A stretch of 53,875 nt of DNA from an uncultured Ruminococcus sp. (GCA_902763365.1 CACWRT010000018.1:1-53875), one strand, 5' to 3'. Shown: positions 33,207 through 41,913, numbered from the stretch's first letter. Made by a program: numbers and translations. The notes: generated by a model not told the origin, from the letters alone.

Positions 33207-33707
33207 ATGCAAAAACACTCTGAAATGATGGTCGTAAGGCAGCCGTGGGACACAGGTTCATCGGCACGAGAGGATCCGTATACAGAGCTTGCTATAACAG
33301 TGGTCATGACGGCTGTTGAGGATTATATCGAAATATTGAAAACAATGTTAAAAGGAGATCTGACGGATAACGAGATACATGATTGTAAGCTCGAAAAGCG
33401 CCGTCTTGAGAGGTTCTTCCGCTCAAAGGATTATGAGTTCTATACGGCATTTATGAGTACGGAAATAGATCCCGAGGCTATTATAAAGCTGGCTCCCATA
33501 AGAGCCAAAGAACGGCTTGAGGAGGAGCGAAAAAAGGAGGAAGAGAAAGCTAAAGAAGCCGCTGAAAAGGCGGCGAAGGAGCAAGCTGAAAGCGCTGCAA
33601 AAGAAGCTGCGGAACAGCGGGGCGACAAACATGATAACACAGAGAATAACAACAAGAACAACAATAATTCATCAGCCAATAAGGCGGAAAGCGAGGATGC
33701 ACAATGA
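33207..33707 (+). CDS. Phage protein with charged coiled-coil tail
   Basis: A 166-residue protein of unknown function. Residues 1-95 form a compact helical domain ('AITVVMTAVEDYIEILKTMLKGDLTDNEIHDCKLEKRRLERFF'). Residues 100-140 are an Ala/Glu/Lys coiled coil and the rest is an Asn/Ser-rich low-complexity tail. It lies between the polymerase and the DUF932 gene and overlaps the latter by ATGA, so it is translated with it. Perhaps an adaptor of the replication complex; that is position-based inference only. Confidence 0.7.
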   Translation: MQKHSEMMVVRQPWDTGSSAREDPYTELAITVVMTAVEDYIEILKTMLKGDLTDNEIHDCKLEKRRLERFFRSKDYEFYTAFMSTEIDPEAIIKLAPIRAKERLEEERKKEEEKAKEAAEKAAKEQAESAAKEAAEQRGDKHDNTENNNKNNNNSSANKAESEDAQ

Positions 33708-34801
33708 AACAGGGCAGAACATTATCAGAGGTTATGGCGGAACTGAAAAGACAAGAGGATGTCAAAAGGGATTACATAAGCCCGGCGGCATCATTGGAAC
33801 TGCAAGCAGACGGCTCTACGCTGTATATGAATTCTCCACAGTCGCAGTCGCAGGCTGCAACATCAACACAGGTAATAAGCCGAGAGATGCTCGGAACAAC
33901 AGAGCTTTTCCATCGTCAGATGGGCAGCGCGCTCAATATCCCTGCAAAATATTATGACCTGATGCGCCGTGAAAAGCCGGGGCTTTTAGCAGAGAATGTT
34001 AACACTTGGCTTGGCAGTAAAGATCAGTCGTATATGATCCGTTCCCTTGATTATGGAAACGGAAGGGTCGCTCGTGCTTTTCTTTCTGACCGCTACAGAC
34101 GTATAGATAATCTCCAGATCGCAATGGCAATACTGCCTCTCTTTATGGGGACCGATCAGTACGAAGTGATGTCGTCCGAGGTAACGGAAAACAGAATGTA
34201 TATCAAGATCAGTTTCCACATGAAGCGTTATGAGGTGGTTCCCGGCGACTGGGTGGAGTTCGGCATCATAATATCTAATTCAGAAGTAGGTCTCGGTGCT
34301 GTAGTTGTACGACCGTTCTTAAATCGTCTGATATGTACGAACGGTTGTGTGGTCAATGACTTCGGAGAGCGCCGCCACCATGTCGGCAGACAGGCGAAAG
34401 CTATGGAGGACAGCTTTGATTTATACTCCGATGCGGCAATAGAAGCCGAGGATAAGGCTTTTATGCTGAAATTGCAGGATGTCGCAAAAGCTACCCTTGA
34501 CGAAAGCAGGTACCCGACAATTATCGGAAAGCTGCAGGACAGTACAAAAGCTCATATCACAGGCAAGGTACAGGATGTTGTTGAGCTGACAAGTAAGAGC
34601 TACGGATTCAATCAGACCGAGCAGGAGAGAATTTTGGATTATCTTATCCGTGGCGGAGATATGAGCCTTTACGGTCTTTCCAATGCGGTCACGAGGGCAT
34701 CACAGGATGTGGAAAGCTACGACAGAGCAACAGAAATGGAATCGATCGGTTGGGATATTGCCACAATGGAGCCTGCAAGATGGAAAGAAATAAATGCGTG
34801 A
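33704..34801 (+). CDS. DUF932 phage/plasmid protein
   Basis: A 365-residue protein of the DUF932 family: 'ALNIPAKYYDLMRREKPGLLAENVNTWL', 'YMIRSLDYGNGRVARAFLSDRYRRIDNLQI', 'GIIISNSEVGLGAVVVRPFLNRLICTNGC'. The family is widespread in phages and plasmids and sits with replication or recombination genes; its biochemical role is not settled. Full length. Start overlaps the previous stop (ATGA). Confidence 0.85.
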   Translation: MKQGRTLSEVMAELKRQEDVKRDYISPAASLELQADGSTLYMNSPQSQSQAATSTQVISREMLGTTELFHRQMGSALNIPAKYYDLMRREKPGLLAENVNTWLGSKDQSYMIRSLDYGNGRVARAFLSDRYRRIDNLQIAMAILPLFMGTDQYEVMSSEVTENRMYIKISFHMKRYEVVPGDWVEFGIIISNSEVGLGAVVVRPFLNRLICTNGCVVNDFGERRHHVGRQAKAMEDSFDLYSDAAIEAEDKAFMLKLQDVAKATLDESRYPTIIGKLQDSTKAHITGKVQDVVELTSKSYGFNQTEQERILDYLIRGGDMSLYGLSNAVTRASQDVESYDRATEMESIGWDIATMEPARWKEINA

Positions 34802-34814
34802 GGAGGAAAGCAAT

Positions 34815-35093
34815 ATGAGTTATGATAATTTTTCTGACGGATACCGTGACAGATACATCGATAGAGACGGATTTGGTGCTGACGAAGAATTGTATGTATA
34901 TGATCAGTGCTGCGAGAATTGCAGATATTATTGCGGCTGGGGCGAAGAAAGACAAAGGGGCTGCAAGCTCTATACCAGAGATGATTACGAGCGTTTCCCG
35001 AAAACACGCTGGTGTTATCAGTGGAAAGGAAAAAAGCAGTCGTACCGTAAAAGGTACGATGAAGAATACCGTGAAAGGTGCGGTGAATGCTGA
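34815..35093 (+). CDS. Small cysteine-rich phage protein
   Basis: A 92-residue protein with seven or so cysteines: 'YDQCCENCRYYCGW', 'RGCKLY', 'RWCYQW' and 'ERCGEC' at the end, plus many Arg, Tyr and Asp. The pattern suggests metal binding, probably zinc. ATG preceded by GAGGAGGAAAG. It is coupled to the VRR-NUC gene by overlapping codons. Not recognised as a named family. Confidence 0.7.
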   Translation: MSYDNFSDGYRDRYIDRDGFGADEELYVYDQCCENCRYYCGWGEERQRGCKLYTRDDYERFPKTRWCYQWKGKKQSYRKRYDEEYRERCGEC

Positions 35094-35572
35094 TGAGAGA
35101 ATATGTTGTTGAAAACGAGTTTGTAAAAGCCGTCAGAGCAGCCGGAGGTGTAGCGTACAAGCTCACTTCCCAGACTGCAAACGGTCTGCCTGACAGACTT
35201 GTCCTGTTCTTCCCGGCAAAGACTGCTTTCGTAGAATTGAAAGCCCCCGGAAAGCAGCTGCGACCATTGCAGCGGAAACGCCGCTATCAGCTGATGAAGC
35301 TCGGTTTCCCTGTTATCTGCATCGACAGGTTTTCGCAGATAAAGCCTGCAATAGAGGTGATAAAGAACTGGACACCAGGCACACCCTTTCCCGAAAATAT
35401 CGGTGCAAAGGTGCCGGAGCTTGATATTGCAGCACTGCCGCACGATCAAGGTAATCTTGATGATATGGATGACTATGGAGACACCTTCGAGCCGGAGGAT
35501 CCGTCTGTTTTGGCAGTATTTTTTGATCTGGATGATCCCCACGGCAACAGATCTTCTGATGGAGGTGGCTGA
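35087..35572 (+). CDS. VRR-NUC domain nuclease
   Basis: A protein of about 161 residues whose first 90 form a minimal VRR-NUC fold of the PD-(D/E)xK nucleases: 'EYVVENEFVKAVRAAGGVAYKL', 'NGLPDRLVLF' (catalytic Asp), 'TAFVELKAPGKQL' (E-x-K), 'LMKLGFPVICID'. Stand-alone phage VRR-NUC proteins act on branched DNA such as Holliday junctions. A C-terminal acidic extension of about 60 residues is not part of the domain. Both ATG 35087 and ATG 35093 are possible; AAGGTG lies 6 bases before the first. It directly precedes the SNF2 helicase gene, a common nuclease-helicase pair. Confidence 0.88.
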   Translation: MLMREYVVENEFVKAVRAAGGVAYKLTSQTANGLPDRLVLFFPAKTAFVELKAPGKQLRPLQRKRRYQLMKLGFPVICIDRFSQIKPAIEVIKNWTPGTPFPENIGAKVPELDIAALPHDQGNLDDMDDYGDTFEPEDPSVLAVFFDLDDPHGNRSSDGGG

Positions 35573-36943
35573 ATGAAATTTACACCCCATAATTATCAAA
35601 GCTACTGTATTGACTATATCAAGTCACATCCTGTTTCTGCTTTATTCCTCGATTGTGGATTAGGTAAGACGGTAATAACATTATCCGCTATTCGTGACTT
35701 GATGTTAGACGAGATGAAAGTTTCTTCTGTGTTGGTTATAGCTCCGTTAAGACCTGCGAGAGATACATGGCCTGCGGAACTAAAAAAGTGGGATCACCTG
35801 AAAGATCTTGATATCTCAGTTATCATCGGCGACAAGAAAACACGCATCGCGGCAATAAACAATGATGCTCTTATTCATGTTATCAATCGGGAAAATGTTA
35901 AATTCTTAGTTGAATACTATGAAAAGAATGGTCAGCGGTGGCCGTATGATACCGTGGTCATTGATGAGCTTTCCTCTTTCAAAAATTATCAGTCACAGCG
36001 TTTCAAATGGCTGCGTAAGGTACGCCCTTTCGTTAAACGCTGGATAGGTCTCACAGGCACACCGACAAGCAACGGTCTGATGGACTTGTTTTCCGAGATA
36101 GGAATATTGGATGGTGGCGAGAGATTAGGTCGTTTTATAGGCCGCTTCCGTGAAAGCTATTTTAAGCCCGGTTCTATGAATCCCAGCACAGGTGTAGTGT
36201 TCAGCTATGTTCCTCGCCCCGGTGCGGAAGAAAAGATATACGAAAGGATAAGTGATATTACGATATCAATGAAAGCCCTTGATTATCTGCATCTCCCGGA
36301 CTGTATCTATGTCAATCACGAGGTGGAGATGTCACCCTCTGAACAGAGATTCTATGACCAGCTCAAGCGTGATCTTATCATCCCAACCGAGGACGGTGAT
36401 ATTGACGCTGCAAATGCGGCGAGCCTCTCAAATAAGCTGCTCCAGATGTCCAACGGAGCAGTATATGACGAAAACAAGGAAGCCCGATATATCCACAGTC
36501 GTAAGCTGGAAATGCTGGAAGACCTGATAGAAGCGGCAAACGGTCAGCCTGTGCTTATAGCATACTGGTTCAAGCATGACCGCACCCGTATTATAGAGCA
36601 TCTGACAGCAGCAGGATATGTGCCGAGGGATATCAAGGCTACCGAAGATATTGTCGCCTGGAACAACAGACAGATACCTGTTGCACTTATTCACCCCGCA
36701 TCAGCCGGACATGGTCTTAATATACAGTCGGGCGGGCACATTCTTATCTGGTTCGGTCTGACATGGAGTTTAGAACTATATCAACAGACAAATGCCCGTC
36801 TCTGGCGGCAGGGTCAACAGGAAACAGTAACAATACATCATATTGTAACGAAAAATACAGTTGATGAGGATGTACTTGCTGCTCTTGCATCCAAAGATGT
36901 AACACAGGAAAAGCTGATTGCTGCTGTTAAGGCGCAACTGTGA
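35573..36943 (+). CDS. SNF2-family DEAD-like helicase
   Basis: A 456-residue SF2 ATPase. N-terminal 'YQSYCIDYIKSHPVSALFLDCGLGKTVITLSAI' (Walker A, about residue 29), 'VVIDELSSFKN' (DExx box in the form DELS, about 128), 'IGLTGTPTSNGLMDLFSEI' (motif III), C-terminal 'AGHGLNIQSGGHILIWFGLTWSLELYQQTNARLWRQGQ' (motifs V and VI). Small phage SNF2 proteins remodel or unwind branched DNA together with VRR-NUC. It begins immediately after the VRR-NUC stop. Complete. Confidence 0.93.
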   Translation: MKFTPHNYQSYCIDYIKSHPVSALFLDCGLGKTVITLSAIRDLMLDEMKVSSVLVIAPLRPARDTWPAELKKWDHLKDLDISVIIGDKKTRIAAINNDALIHVINRENVKFLVEYYEKNGQRWPYDTVVIDELSSFKNYQSQRFKWLRKVRPFVKRWIGLTGTPTSNGLMDLFSEIGILDGGERLGRFIGRFRESYFKPGSMNPSTGVVFSYVPRPGAEEKIYERISDITISMKALDYLHLPDCIYVNHEVEMSPSEQRFYDQLKRDLIIPTEDGDIDAANAASLSNKLLQMSNGAVYDENKEARYIHSRKLEMLEDLIEAANGQPVLIAYWFKHDRTRIIEHLTAAGYVPRDIKATEDIVAWNNRQIPVALIHPASAGHGLNIQSGGHILIWFGLTWSLELYQQTNARLWRQGQQETVTIHHIVTKNTVDEDVLAALASKDVTQEKLIAAVKAQL

Positions 36944-36999
36944 AATAACTATATGACTACATACTAACATAAAAAAGCACGACTACAAGGAGGTTTATT

Positions 37000-38055
37000 A
37001 TGCCTGATAATAAAGTCAAACGAGTGAACTTTGTAAACATTCCGCAGGAGTTGAAATCAAACGCTTCATTCTGCCTGTGGAAATATGAAAAGAAAAGCGG
37101 CAGAGCTACGAAGGTGCCGTATGATCCGAGAAACGGACAACCCGCCAAAACTAACGATACATCTACATTCTCCGACTTCTCCACAGCAATGACAGCTTAT
37201 GCTATGGGCGGCTGGGATGGTATCGGCTATCGTGTCAGCGAAGGTATCGGTGCTATTGATATTGACCACTGTATAAGAGATGACGGCAGCTTAAACGATG
37301 TAGCGGCATCCATTCTCTCCTTCTTCCCTGACGCATATTTTGAGCGTTCTCCAAGCTCCACGGGCTTACGAGGGTTCTTCAAGCTCTCGCCTGATTTTGC
37401 TTATGATAAGACGGTGTATTACATAAACAATCGCAAGCACGGGCTGGAGGTTTATCTCCCAGGCACTACTAATCGCTTTGTGACAGTCACAGGTGATGTA
37501 TATCGTTCCGGCAGCGTAACCCGAAACGATGACGCATTGCAGTCGGTGCTGGATACTTTTATGAAGAGGAAAAACAGGATAGAATTCGGCAGTTCTGTAG
37601 AGCCGGTATCGTATCTGACAGATGAGCAGGTCATCGCACACGCTTCATCCTCCGAGTCCGGGGATAAATTCAAAGCTCTAATGGAAGGCCGCTGGGAAGA
37701 GGGTTATGATTCGAGATCGGATGCTGACATGGCATTAGTCTCAATCCTTGCCTTCTGGTGCGGAAATGTTGAGGAGCAAATCGACCGCATATTCCGCAGC
37801 TCTGCTTTAATGCGTGATAAGTGGGACAGAATAACTGGTGACTCTACTTATGGACAGATCACTATTCGTAATGCTGTATCAACTAATTCTGTCATCTACA
37901 CCCCGGTTCACAACTCATCTTCTGCCGAGGATGAGTTCGATGCTATAACAGATGAAACCGATGCACAAGCCGCATTCACTCCCGACCTGTCGCATATCGC
38001 CCTCACACTTGAAGAAATGCAGCCGCACACCAATGCTCGCTATCAGAGGGATTAG
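37000..38055 (+). CDS. Phage primase-helicase, N-terminal part (ends at an in-frame amber codon)
   Basis: A 351-residue reading frame containing a primase/polymerase-like domain: 'SNASFCLWKYEKKSGRATKVPYDPRNGQPA', 'GAIDIDHCIRDDGSL' (catalytic acidic pair), 'FERSPSSTGLRGFFKL', 'LEVYLPGTTNRFVTVTG', then a linker domain ('RSDADMALVSILAFWCG'). It stops at TAG (38053-38055) after '...ARYQRD', yet the same frame continues as 'IGIGNIFADYYKPIARF', which is the normal start of the D5-type helicase part. TAG is used as an ordinary stop elsewhere in the prophage, so this is a nonsense mutation or a sequencing error, not code change. Confidence 0.85.
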   Translation: MPDNKVKRVNFVNIPQELKSNASFCLWKYEKKSGRATKVPYDPRNGQPAKTNDTSTFSDFSTAMTAYAMGGWDGIGYRVSEGIGAIDIDHCIRDDGSLNDVAASILSFFPDAYFERSPSSTGLRGFFKLSPDFAYDKTVYYINNRKHGLEVYLPGTTNRFVTVTGDVYRSGSVTRNDDALQSVLDTFMKRKNRIEFGSSVEPVSYLTDEQVIAHASSSESGDKFKALMEGRWEEGYDSRSDADMALVSILAFWCGNVEEQIDRIFRSSALMRDKWDRITGDSTYGQITIRNAVSTNSVIYTPVHNSSSAEDEFDAITDETDAQAAFTPDLSHIALTLEEMQPHTNARYQRD

Positions 38056-39453
38056 ATCGGTATAGGTAATATTTTTGCCGATTATTATAAACCTATCGCA
38101 AGATTCGATGCCGGGAGAAATATCTGGTATGTATATGACGGTACTGTATGGCGACCTGATGAAAACGGACTGGCGGTGGCAGAGCTGGCTAAGATACTGG
38201 CTGACAGGCTGTATGTATTCGCTTTGCAGATAAAGGATGAGGATACAAGAAACAGATATATAAAAAGAGTGCAAAAGCTGCAGTTGAGGAAGAACAGGCG
38301 CACGATGATTGAGGATGCAAAATCCGTTCACGCTGTTGCTCACTCTGTTTTTGATAGGAACATCGACCTTTTTAACTGTCAGAACGGTACGCTGAACCTC
38401 ACGACCGGGGAGTTTCGCTCCCATGATCCGGCTGACTTCATCACTCTTATTTCCGGCATCACTTATGATCCGAAAGCCACCTGTCCACGGTGGACACAGT
38501 TTATAACGGAAGTAATGTGCAACGATACAGATCTTGCAGCATATCTTCAAAAGGCTCTTGGTTATGCACTGACGGGCGATACCTCTTTGGAGTGCCTGTT
38601 TATCCTATATGGTGCAACCTCTCGTAACGGTAAGGGCACCACAATGGAGACCTTTCTGCGTATTATGGGTGATTACGGTAAAACCTCTAACCCGGAGATG
38701 TTAAGCACTAAATTCGGATCTAATAATGCATCGGGACCGAGTGAAGAAATAGCTCGTTTAGCAGGGGTACGTTTTGTGAATATCTCCGAGCCGGAGAAGA
38801 AGATAACTTTTAATGCAGCTCTGGTTAAAAGGATGACAGGTAACGATACTCTGAATGCCAGATTCCTACACGAGAACAGCTTCGATTTCAAGCCGAATTT
38901 CAAGATATTTATAAACACGAACTACAAGCCGTCTGTATCCGATATGACGCTCTTTTACTCAAATCGTCTGAAGCTCATTCCCTTCAAGCGTCACTTCGAG
39001 GAGCATGAGCAGGATAAGGGACTCAAGACCTTCTTTGCCGCCACTGAGAATCAGTCTGCGATTTTCAACTGGTGCTATGAGGGGTATAAGAGATTGAGAC
39101 GAGAACACCTCACCGATCCGGCTGCTGTTATTTCAGCCAACAAGGAATATGAGGAGGAGTCTGACCGTATCGGACAGTTTGTGGATGCGTGGCTGGAAGT
39201 TGGAGAAGCATACGAAGTGCGTACTTCCGCCGCTTACAGACTTTACGGTGAGTGGTGCGATAAGTACGGCTATAGGAAAGAGAATAGTACGAACTTTAAT
39301 AATGCTATACAGAGGTTTTTTCATATAAAGCGTAAGAGACCTAACGGTGAGCCGAACAGCGGACCCACCACTATGCTTATAGGTTGCCGATTTTTGGCTA
39401 TTGAAAACGGTGAGGAGCAGAAGAAACCTTCTGAGTTTAAAGCGTTGAGTTGA
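38056..39453 (+). CDS. Phage primase-helicase, C-terminal D5/P4-type helicase part
   Basis: Frame-continuous with the previous entry after its TAG. About 465 residues: D5_N-like 'FDRNIDLFNCQNGTLNLTTGE', helicase core 'FILYGATSRNGKGTTMETFLRIMG' (Walker A), 'RLAGVRFVNISEPEKK' (Walker B region), 'KPNFKIFINTNYKPSV', and a C-terminal winged-helix ('SAAYRLYGEWCDKYG'). It is a hexameric SF3-like replicative helicase. A GTG at 38176 is the first possible start but has no ribosome site, so independent translation is doubtful. With the TAG suppressed the whole protein would be about 817 residues, normal for the family. Confidence 0.85.
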   Translation: MGIGNIFADYYKPIARFDAGRNIWYVYDGTVWRPDENGLAVAELAKILADRLYVFALQIKDEDTRNRYIKRVQKLQLRKNRRTMIEDAKSVHAVAHSVFDRNIDLFNCQNGTLNLTTGEFRSHDPADFITLISGITYDPKATCPRWTQFITEVMCNDTDLAAYLQKALGYALTGDTSLECLFILYGATSRNGKGTTMETFLRIMGDYGKTSNPEMLSTKFGSNNASGPSEEIARLAGVRFVNISEPEKKITFNAALVKRMTGNDTLNARFLHENSFDFKPNFKIFINTNYKPSVSDMTLFYSNRLKLIPFKRHFEEHEQDKGLKTFFAATENQSAIFNWCYEGYKRLRREHLTDPAAVISANKEYEEESDRIGQFVDAWLEVGEAYEVRTSAAYRLYGEWCDKYGYRKENSTNFNNAIQRFFHIKRKRPNGEPNSGPTTMLIGCRFLAIENGEEQKKPSEFKALS

Positions 39454-39957
39454 TTTTTATACCTATATCGCATTAAACTGACACTTTGAATCCTTTTTTC
39501 TTGTATTCTCTTGTTTATGCCCTTTCAATGGATTTCAAGGTGCAAGCAATATGCTGATACGCACATATACGGTTCTTATTGTCCTTTTATCGATAAGCCA
39601 GCTACCCCATCGCTTTGTTTGTAGCGAGCCGTAGCAACTTTTTACGGTGGTTATTATTTTTATATTTCTTTATATATATTAATGTTTTTACTTGCTACTA
39701 TTTGCTACATATATAAAGAATAATAGATAAAAAGGAATATATAGAGGTTAATGGTAAATGATGGTAAAGGAATTGTATCTGCCCATCTTATTGCCTTTTT
39801 TACTTAGCAAGTTATAGTTGGAGCTATTGCTTTGTGGACATCATTTTGAATGTGTTTGACCGTGCCTGCTTCGCTCGTGCCAAAGAGTGTGGCGGCGGCG
39901 TTGTGGGCAAGGTCAAAGGTCTATAAAAATTTATACAGAATACAGGAGGATTATTAA
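39454..39957. other. Gene-free region after the helicase: candidate replication origin and GC-rich island
   Basis: About 500 bases without a gene. An AT-rich block (39650-39740) is bordered by CCGTA/TACGG (39629-39647) and by TTGCTAC repeated at 39692 and 39702, one helical turn apart, with GTAGCAA inverted at 39631. Iteron-like repeats beside an AT-rich block right after the helicase gene would suit a phage origin. The GC-rich part is listed separately. Confidence 0.4.
39855..39917 (+). ncRNA. GC-rich structured island (candidate RNA element)
   Basis: TTTGACCGTGCC (39855-39866) pairs with GGCAAGGTCAAA (39906-39917) with one mismatch, enclosing a very GC-rich 39-base loop inside otherwise AT-rich DNA. 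It lies about 40 bases before the next gene. No known family is recognised. Confidence 0.4.
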
Positions 39958-40158
39958 ATGAGAAGAGTTAAAAGATTTATGGAAACTAACAAAATGGCAC
40001 ATGAAAAACTCAATGCATGGCTTAAAGAAAATCCACAGGTTTTGTTGGTGGATATAAAGCCGATTGTGATTGATCCAATGACAGAAATTATTTATGCGAT
40101 AGTGGATATTCCGCAGAATGAAAATCAATCAGGAGTAGAAAGTGAAACGAAAGATTAA
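39958..40158 (+). CDS. Small phage protein of unknown function
   Basis: A 66-residue protein, half helical and half beta: a basic start 'MRRVKRFMETNK', then 'LNAWLKENPQVLLVDIKPIVIDPMTEIIYAIVDI'. The second part resembles short phage proteins that carry a V-x-D-I-K-P strand pair, but I cannot name a family. A strong AGGAGGATTATTAA ribosome site precedes the ATG. A palindromic operator-like site overlaps its stop codon. Confidence 0.7.
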   Translation: MRRVKRFMETNKMAHEKLNAWLKENPQVLLVDIKPIVIDPMTEIIYAIVDIPQNENQSGVESETKD

Positions 40159-40218
40159 ACACGACATCGTGTTTGATAATACGAACAGCGTGTTAGAAAA
40201 AGAACCCGCGTGTTTGAT
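40157..40218. promoter_or_regulatory. Palindrome with phased CGTGTT repeats
   Basis: AAACACGA-CA-TCGTGTTT (40157-40174) followed by CGTGTTAG at 40189 and CGTGTTTGAT at 40209. Counting the right arm (40168), three direct copies sit 21 and 20 bases apart, two helical turns, with one inverted copy. It looks like an operator for a phage regulator. Confidence 0.5.
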
Positions 40219-40343
40219 CTGAGAAAGTGCGGCTTAAATAAAGCACAGGCATAATCACCAAGAGAGGTGGTTTGAAATTGTGCATTAAAACGAAAATTAA
40301 AAATAAGCAAAAATTTTTTAGCCTTGATACCCCTAAAACGCCC

Positions 40344-40371
40344 TCTCCCACGACATATTTATAGAGGGAGT
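40344..40371 (+). repeat. Repeat copy 2 (TCTCCCACGACA ... TATAGAGGGA)
   Basis: Near-identical partner of 28031-28057. Here CCCTCT (40341-40346) can pair with AGAGGG, and T5 follows, so this copy could also act as a terminator in front of the DUF3310 gene. Confidence 0.6.
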
Positions 40372-40423
40372 TTTTATGGAAACTCTAAAAGCACGAATAA
40401 TTAAAAACTGGAGGAGAGCAAAT

Positions 40424-41278
40424 ATGGCAGATGCAAAGAATAAAAAGAGTGAAGAACATTATACCACAACTCAGACCAATGACCCGGTAAACCACCCTGC
40501 CCACTACACGACAGGTAAAATCGAGGTTATCGATTACATTGAAGATCAGAAGCTGCCTTATCATCTCGGAAACGCTGTGAAATACATCAGCCGTGCCGGA
40601 AAGAAGGATAAGGATAAAACAGTCGAAGATCTGAGAAAAGCCGTGTGGTACATTGAGCGTTACATCGGAATGATAAGCAGGGGTACTACTGCTGATGGTA
40701 CGGGCAGTGCGGACGGTGCGAACAGTGTGGACAGAGCAAAAGGCTCCGTAGCAGACCAAAAGACTGCCGCAAACAAAAAGTCGAGCATTAGACCTACCCT
40801 GTCGGAAGCCTTTATAAACACAGAGATATTCATCGACTTTGAATCGGAACCGATCTACGGTGAAGATCAGGCTTACATATGCTGCCCTGAAAGATTCCCG
40901 ACAGTACGCTTTCAGCTGATGCCGACAGTCGGTCTTATAGAGATTGTTGACAGGCTGCGACATAAGCTGGGCTTCAAGCCTATGTATCCCATTGTCGGAG
41001 TTGACAACGGTGGCTGTGATGACTGCTATGACTGTGACGATGACTGCTGTTATGATTTCTTCATAAGCCTTAACGGTTTTACAGACAGCCACCTCGACAC
41101 TTGCATTGCCGCCGTTGTGGCTGATTCGGACAGCGTCGATAATGAAGATATGTATACTATCGATCTGACCGAGGATGAACAAAGACTTCTTTACAAACGC
41201 TTTGACGAGCAATGCAGGAGAAGTCTTAATAAGACTTGTGAGGAGCTGCTGAAAGAAGCGGAAGAAATGATGGAATGA
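40424..41278 (+). CDS. DUF3310 phage protein
   Basis: A 284-residue protein. Residues 18-75 carry the DUF3310 signature 'DPVNHPAHYTTGKIEVIDYIEDQKLPYHLGNAVKYISRAGKKDKDKTVEDLRKAVWYIERYI', in segments, a nucleotide-related helical domain common in phages and predicted to interact with nucleotides. Beyond it are a Ser/Gly linker and an unassigned region with an unusual acidic cysteine cluster ('DNGGCDDCYDCDDDCCYDF', about residues 203-221), which could hold a metal. I start at the ATG of 40424, after GGAGGAGAGC; an earlier ATG at 40376 lies beyond the ribosome site. The long C-terminal part is not typical of the family. Confidence 0.82.
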   Translation: MADAKNKKSEEHYTTTQTNDPVNHPAHYTTGKIEVIDYIEDQKLPYHLGNAVKYISRAGKKDKDKTVEDLRKAVWYIERYIGMISRGTTADGTGSADGANSVDRAKGSVADQKTAANKKSSIRPTLSEAFINTEIFIDFESEPIYGEDQAYICCPERFPTVRFQLMPTVGLIEIVDRLRHKLGFKPMYPIVGVDNGGCDDCYDCDDDCCYDFFISLNGFTDSHLDTCIAAVVADSDSVDNEDMYTIDLTEDEQRLLYKRFDEQCRRSLNKTCEELLKEAEEMME

Positions 41279-41283
41279 AACCA

Positions 41284-41307
41284 AGCCCCACGTCGGGGCT
41301 GTTTTTA
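41284..41307 (+). terminator. Terminator after the DUF3310 gene
   Basis: AGCCCC (41284-41289) pairs with GGGGCT (41295-41300) and is followed by GTTTTTATT. Confidence 0.75.
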
Positions 41308-41337
41308 TTGTGGTGAGATAAAGAGGAGGTGGTGGTG

Positions 41338-41694
41338 ATGCCAAAGAAACCAAAGAAGCCCTGTGCTTATCCGAATTGTCCTAAGCTGACAGACGGTCTG
41401 TACTGCGAGGAGCATAAGAAAATAACCAATCAGCAGTACGAGCGTTACGGCAGGAAATATAAACGGAGCGAGCGTTACGGTTCTGCATGGCAGAAAGTCC
41501 GTGACCGTTATGTAAAACTGCACCCGTTCTGTGAGGAGTGCTTTGCACAGGGTATCCTAAGAAGAGTAGAACACGTGCATCACATAAAACCTCTTGAAGA
41601 AGGCGGCACAAATAACTTTGATAACCTCAAGAGCTTATGTCAGTCATGTCATTCGAGAATACACGCTCTGCGAGGTGACTACTGGCATAAGTGA
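41338..41694 (+). CDS. HNH endonuclease
   Basis: A 118-residue phage HNH nuclease. 'CAYPNCPKLTDGLYCEEHKK' forms a zinc site, and 'RVEHVHHIKPLEEGGTNNFDNLKSLCQSCHSRIHAL' contains the H-N-H catalytic motif with its structural Cys pairs. In HK97-like and related phages the HNH protein sits next to the terminase genes and is needed with terminase for cos cleavage. Start ATG at 41338, 8 bases after GAGGAGG. It is followed by a cos-like region and the small terminase, the classical order. Confidence 0.93.
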   Translation: MPKKPKKPCAYPNCPKLTDGLYCEEHKKITNQQYERYGRKYKRSERYGSAWQKVRDRYVKLHPFCEECFAQGILRRVEHVHHIKPLEEGGTNNFDNLKSLCQSCHSRIHALRGDYWHK

Positions 41695-41724
41695 CAAATA
41701 GTATTCTCTGTTTTATCACTATGG

Positions 41725-41840
41725 GACAACCCCCAGGGGCGGTCAAAATCTCTAAAAAGTGAATTATACAGGAACGGGCGCCCCTCTCGTACTTAAAAAT
41801 CGCAAATTCAAAGACGGTATATGCCCCGGAACTCTTTAAA
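41725..41840. other. Putative cos (packaging) region
   Basis: A gene-free stretch between HNH and small terminase with 'CAACCCCCAGGGGCGGTCAAAATCT' in segments and a second GC-rich block 'ACGGGCGCCCCTCTCGTAC', set in AT-rich sequence. Clostridial cos phages carry similar G/C-rich sequences here, including the GGTCAAAA-type element. The position is right; the cut site cannot be read from one sequence. Confidence 0.5.
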
Positions 41841-41913
41841 ATTTTTTCTCAATGGCATTTTAATTTGAAAAGCCCCATAACAACCTAATAATCAAACAGA
41901 ATTCAAACACATC

